NCBI GenBank assembly: GCA_943704525.1
Contig: CALSCQ010001899.1
Location: 1 to 11,077 of the forward strand
From: Pigoraptor vietnamica
Lineage: Eukaryota > Opisthokonta > Filasterea
Reading direction: 5' to 3'
DNA: 11,077 bases
Shown one piece after another: positions 7,296 to 11,077 of the stretch. The stretch's first letter is position 1. Each line of letters starts with the position of its first letter. The position numbers and the translations under genes are program-made. Under the pieces are notes generated by a model, which was not told where the DNA came from, made no database searches, and saw only the letters and a program-made list of their open reading frames with translations.

Positions 7296-9281
7296 ATGGA
7301 CGGCGAGAGCGCGCAGGGCGTTGGCAGTCGCACTGCATTCGAGGAGGAACGCGCGGCGGCTGCGGCTGAATGGGATGCCGTCGAGCAGCAACAAAAGGGT
7401 GCGCTGACTGTTTGGAGATTGCCGTTGCCGAGTGCACGCCAACATCGATTAAGCGCCCGGTGGCTTCGCTCTGCATCGCCAAAAATGCCGTTTCCGACTA
7501 TTCTGCATTGCTAGTTCGGTTGAGTGGCTAATTGCCCTCTCGCTGTTTCTCGCTGTTTCCGAAGCAGAGAGGGCGCAAGCGTCATCATCTGTTGATGGGG
7601 CGCCAAAGGGCGCGCTGCGGCCAATCTCAGTCGAGGACGCGTGGAGTCATTTTCGTTCGGAAGACTTGTCGGAATATGAGGTTTGTGAGAGAGCACAGTG
7701 TGTCCCGTGCGTGCTATCGTATCATGGCCTCCTTATGACACTCATCTGGACTCCGTTTTTTGTCTCGCCAGAAAAAGGTAGCGCCACCGCCGAAACCGGG
7801 TCTGCTCGCGCGCATCTTTCCGTTCCTTGGCCCTCCGCGCCTGTCGGGAGACTTGTTGGCCGAGAGGACGCTCATGCTTGCGATCGCGCAATGTGAGTGA
7901 ACAGTGGGCGTTGGGAGTAAGTCACATCCAGTCTCGTCGAAATTCAAATCGAATACCCCCCCCCCCCCCTCTTCTTACGTGCGGTAGGCCCTTTCAACAA
8001 CGATTCCGAGACACACGCACGCATCCTGCAGACGATCTACAAGCGTCTGACGGGTGAGACGCATCTGTCGCACTCGTCCTTTAACTTGAACACTTGCCTT
8101 TTTTGCGTAAATGACTTGGACCATTCAACACGAGGAGGATTGCCCTCGACCATGTGTATGTGCAACAGGCGGATATTAGACGAATGGCTCCACAGGCAAT
8201 AGCTAATGAAGCTCTGAACTGTCCGCTGTTTGCGTGACTGTTAACGCAGGCACCGATTTCGACTGCCCTCGCTTTGGAAATCATTGGGACATCATCGGTT
8301 TTCAGGGTGTGTTTGCGGCAAGTGTTGCAGTGAATCGCCATGTGCACCTCTACACGCGCGTGTGCGTTCGTAAGTGCACGCGGCATGTGCGTGTCAGGTG
8401 TTTGCCTGTGTGCGATGCGCGTAAACGTTTCTCATAGCAACACCGTTTTTCGTTGTTGCGTCAGGCCAAGACCCAGCGACGGACCTTCGGTCGATGGGAA
8501 TGCTTGGTCTCATGACGATTCTCTACTCGCTGGAAGACATGCCGACGCGGAAAGTGTCGCTCAAGATATACCAGCTGTCGCGCGACGAACGGCAGGTGTG
8601 TTCACGCGGGGTTACCGTGATGCTACCTTTTTTTTTTTCGTGAACCGTCGGCTATGCCGCTTGCTGCCCTTTTCGTTTCTGTCCTCACATCCAACTGCAT
8701 CTCGCCTGTTCCTTTACCCTCTTACCTCGCCCAGAACTTTCCATTCTGCACGCTCGCAATCAACGTGACGCGAATGGCCGTCGGCCTTTTGCGGTCGGGG
8801 AAGCTCTCGAAGGAGTGCAACGCGCGAAAGTCGGTGGCGACTGCGCTGTGCGAGGCACACGCCGCGATTTATTACAGGATTTACATTATATGGTGCGCTG
8901 CTTGCGTGTATAGTTCATTGACAGACTGCATATCCCCTCCCCTCCCCCCCCCCCGGTCCCTCCCCCCTCTTCTCTTCACCTCTCATGTCCTCTTTCTCTT
9001 TGCGCATGCAGGAAAAACCAGCAGAAGACTATAGCGGATTCTGGCTTTGTGCTCAAAGGTGAGTCTATTCTCATGTTACGTTTGTGAACGCCGTTGTCGA
9101 CTGTAACTCCTCAAAGAGCCCATGCTTGTTACACATGTGAGACTTGAATGGGCGTCGTGTGACTCCCTCCGTTGACTCCGCAGACGTTGAAGCGGCCGCC
9201 AACAAGTCCTTGCCGGCCATGCTCCGCGAGTATCGCGCTGCTGTCGATCGCGAGAGGGATCCCGAATCTCTTGCGTCGTAA
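7296..9281 (+). CDS. ELMO domain-containing protein (ELMOD-type ARF/ARL GAP)
   Basis: Nine exons: 7296-7398, 7568-7680, 7772-7892, 7988-8053, 8250-8306, 8465-8595, 8735-8892, 9012-9058, 9184-9281. All have GT..AG borders, the phases agree and the total is 297 residues ending in TAA. ELMOD proteins are GTPase-activating proteins for ARL2 and ARF-family GTPases. After an Ala/Glu-rich N-terminus and a basic-hydrophobic stretch (KPGLLARIFPFLGPPRL), the ELMO domain runs from about exon 4: RLTGTDFDCPRFGNHW, IIGFQGQDPATDLRSMGMLG, NFPFCTLAINVTRMA, SKECNARKS and KTIADSGFVLKD. The Arg of DPATDLR is the residue known to matter for GAP activity in ELMODs; the Gly usually after it is Ser here. The length and lack of ARM/PH regions fit ELMOD, not ELMO/CED-12. 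The start has the GAAGATGG context. Confidence 0.92.
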
Positions 9282-9640
9282 ATTGAACGGGAAAAAAAAA
9301 AAAACAACAAAAAAAAAAGTTTGGTGTTGAATCTCTTATGCTAAAAAGTCACATGGTGCTTCTTGCTCGGAGTGCGCAAGAATTGCATAGCGAGCACTGG
9401 AATGACTCTCGTCGGCCATTCAATGAGCACAAAAAAATGCAACCAAAAAAAAGAAGGAAATTGTAAAGAAATGAATCAGAGATGTATTTACAAGTGCCCG
9501 TGACGTGGATAGGGAGCACCGAAACCGCTGGCACGCAGTGGAGACGCCATTCGACGCTTCACATGTGGCAGCGATGGGCCATTAACAGCCGCGCCTAAAA
9601 AAAGGAAACACGCACGCACGCTTATTACGCCGCGTGTACG
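9282..9640. other. Intergenic region between convergent genes
   Basis: About 360 bases between the ELMOD stop and the stop of the minus-strand KEN-motif frame, so it holds the 3' ends of both. It is richer in A than its surroundings, with A runs at about 9291-9303, 9309-9318, 9431-9437 and 9445-9451. A canonical AATAAA was not found on the plus strand. No gene is supported. Confidence 0.4.
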
Positions 9641-10003
9641 CTATCGCGCGCAGTCATCGCGAGGCTCCTCCGTCACTGGCGAGAAATTTTCCTTGTTGTT
9701 CTCCTCGTCGTCCACTTCAAAGTGAGCGCGCCGGTCCGAGCTCTCGGGACGACGGCCGATTCCGCTGCTTGTGCGGGCGGAGAGAACGTTGCGACGCGGC
9801 GCGAGCCTTGCATGGACAGCGCGAGGGGCGTTGTTCTCGTCGACAGTCTCATGGTAGCGTCCGATCGGAGCGCCGAGGTGGTCCGGCTGGACGTTGAAGA
9901 GATCGCGCGTGTTGTTAACGTGGTGGTTGAGAGTAACTCCCGCAACGCGTGCAGCACGCTTCTGGCGGGCAATGTCGCCGACACCAAACACGACGCCGAT
10001 CAT
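9641..10003 (-). CDS. Hypothetical small protein with KEN-box and D-box-like motifs
   Basis: I do not recognise a family. From the ATG at 10003 the frame gives 120 residues. This start has the context GCGAGAATG and is preferred over the in-frame ATGs at 10141 and 10108, which would give 166 or 155 residues with less protein-like N-termini. The sequence is hydrophilic with a basic middle and acidic end, and looks disordered. RNVL (71-74) fits an RxxL destruction box and KEN (104-106) is followed by FSP, a possible CDK site. KEN plus RxxL is the known pairing for APC/C substrates such as mitotic regulators. VDENNAP (54-60) sits upstream. It diverges from the HAD phosphatase gene and converges with the ELMOD gene. 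It could also be a chance open frame; no intron is evident. Confidence 0.4.
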   Translation of the reverse strand: MIGVVFGVGDIARQKRAARVAGVTLNHHVNNTRDLFNVQPDHLGAPIGRYHETVDENNAPRAVHARLAPRRNVLSARTSSGIGRRPESSDRRAHFEVDDEENNKENFSPVTEEPRDDCAR

Positions 10004-10421
10004 TCTCGCGATAGTGAGAGCGAAAGTGTGACGGTGGGGTCTGTGCGGTGCGTTTCTCTGCGAGAGCAAGGCGATTGTGATTACGTCGCTTTGGTTTGTT
10101 TTGAACATTGCGCGCCCTTGCAATTGCGCGGGTGAAACCATGGGAATTATTTCCTATAGATCGTAAATTTACTCATGTATGAAAATTTGTATGAGTCCAA
10201 AATTTTACGGCAAATGGAAACGGAAATTCCAATATTCGTGTGGCAACACGAAATGAGTAACAACTGTTACGAAATCTTATGACGTACCTGTGACGGTTCA
10301 GCGGGTGCTCCACTTCGCACACACGCCGTGCCCACACCGCCGTGCATGTGGCGCTTCCAGCGTCGCAAAAAATTACTCTCTCTTGAAAGCAAGAGCGGTG
10401 CTCCACAGCGCTATTCAGAAA
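10004..10421. promoter_or_regulatory. Divergent upstream region with AT-rich palindromes
   Basis: Lies between the proposed start of the KEN-motif frame and the HAD phosphatase start. The part 10145-10280 is clearly richer in A/T than its GC-rich flanks. It holds a dyad with ACTCAT/ATGAGT arms at 10171-10196, another ATGAGT at 10253-10258, and a perfect 6-bp inverted repeat GTAACA-AC-TGTTAC at 10257-10270 that contains a CAACTG core. That core matches the Myb consensus YAACNG, but binding is only an inference. Confidence 0.45.
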
Positions 10422-10945
10422 ATGGCACACTCCGTGAAAGCCGTGCTCTTCGATCTCGATGGGACGCTGCTCGACACCGAACCGCTCTCCGATCTCGCCA
10501 TGGAGTCTGTTCTTCGTCGGTTCAACGACGCACACAGGGTGAGTCACGGGAGTGTTGTGTATCGAAGCGGAAATTACAAACACAGAGACCGGGAACCCGT
10601 GGCTATGCACTTTGATCGCTTTGCTGAATTCACATCCCTGCGCGCGTAGATGACTTGGGAAATCAAGCGACAGATACTCGGCATGAAGGGGAAGGACTGG
10701 GGACCGCTCGTTCTGCGCCACTTTGGGCTCGAGTCGCAGCTCACTGTCGATGAGATTGTGGCTGGTTGGGAACACGACTTTAAGACTCGTTACGCCACTG
10801 CGCGGGTGTTACCCGGGGTGCACCGCCTCACGGAACATCTCCACCGACACAACGTACCCATGGCCATCTGCACGTCGTCCAATGGCCATACGGTCAAGCT
10901 CAAGTACCATGCAAGCCCGCCCCTGTTCGACCGATTCGGTGACAG
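10422..10945 (+). CDS. HAD-superfamily phosphatase, pseudouridine-5'-phosphatase (PUDP/GS1)-like, 3' truncated
   Basis: Two exons are visible, 10422-10538 and 10650-10945, joined in phase 0, giving 137 codons plus two bases before a donor GTATGC at 10946. The first exon has VLFDLDGTLLDTE, HAD motif I with nucleophile D11 and acid/base D13. The second has MTWEIKRQILGMKGKD, matching the cap region of PUDP proteins (W-D/E-x-K...MGKK), then VLPGVHRLTEHL and MAICTSS, motif II. Motifs III and IV would be in exons beyond the window. PUDP removes phosphate from pseudouridine 5'-phosphate from RNA breakdown; related HADs act on other small phosphosugars, so substrate is not certain. The start gives a conserved length before motif I; an in-frame ATG at 10290 would add 44 residues of poor quality. 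Confidence 0.85.
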
Positions 10946-10965
10946 GTATGCCGATCATTTGTTGT

Positions 10966-11077
<112 letters not shown>

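Noticed and set aside
10173-10775. Minus-strand frame of 200 codons
   Set aside because: Antisense to both HAD phosphatase exons and to the intron; no recognisable motif.

Overview
The window looks like a gene-dense, intron-rich, GC-rich nuclear fragment of a unicellular eukaryote. It has clean GT..AG introns of about 70-390 bases, CA/CT/TG microsatellites and long homopolymers, and I see no sign of bacterial operons. The tyrosine kinase has a YY activation loop and IPVKW-type P+1 loop of metazoan style, and its tail carries GRB2-like YxN motifs. A unicellular holozoan (for example a choanoflagellate relative) therefore fits best, but some amoebozoans and algae also have tyrosine kinases, so the assignment is tentative.

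Layout. 1-486 holds no convincing gene. 487-2552 (minus) encodes a tyrosine kinase from helix alphaC to a long C-terminal tail, in seven exons. 2791-3946 (minus) encodes the N-terminal part of a cytoplasmic dynein intermediate chain in four exons, up to and including the Tctex1 and LC8 docking region. The two parts lie in the same orientation and can be spliced in frame across a compound CA/CT microsatellite (about 2591-2792), yet each lacks the half it should have: the dynein chain has no WD40 domain and the kinase has no glycine loop or VAIK lysine. This is either a real dynein-kinase fusion gene or two loci joined wrongly at a repeat. 4434-5174 (minus) is a single-exon ERI1/ERI3-type DEDDh 3'-5' exonuclease. 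5552-6988 (minus) is a single-exon FAD-dependent oxidoreductase of the DAO family. 7296-9281 (plus) is a nine-exon ELMO-domain (ELMOD-type ARF/ARL GAP) gene. 9641-10003 (minus) is a small possible protein with KEN and RxxL degron-like motifs. 10422 onward (plus) is a HAD phosphatase like pseudouridine-5'-phosphatase, cut off by a 111-base T run that ends the window.

Two gene pairs are divergent with short shared upstream regions: FAD oxidoreductase/ELMOD and KEN protein/HAD phosphatase. The first region carries three tandem copies of a ~22 bp element; the second is AT-rich with palindromes. Four of the starts share the context GAAG-ATG, which supports those start calls. The genes do not form an obvious pathway; they read as ordinary neighbouring eukaryotic genes, the dynein-kinase junction being the exception.
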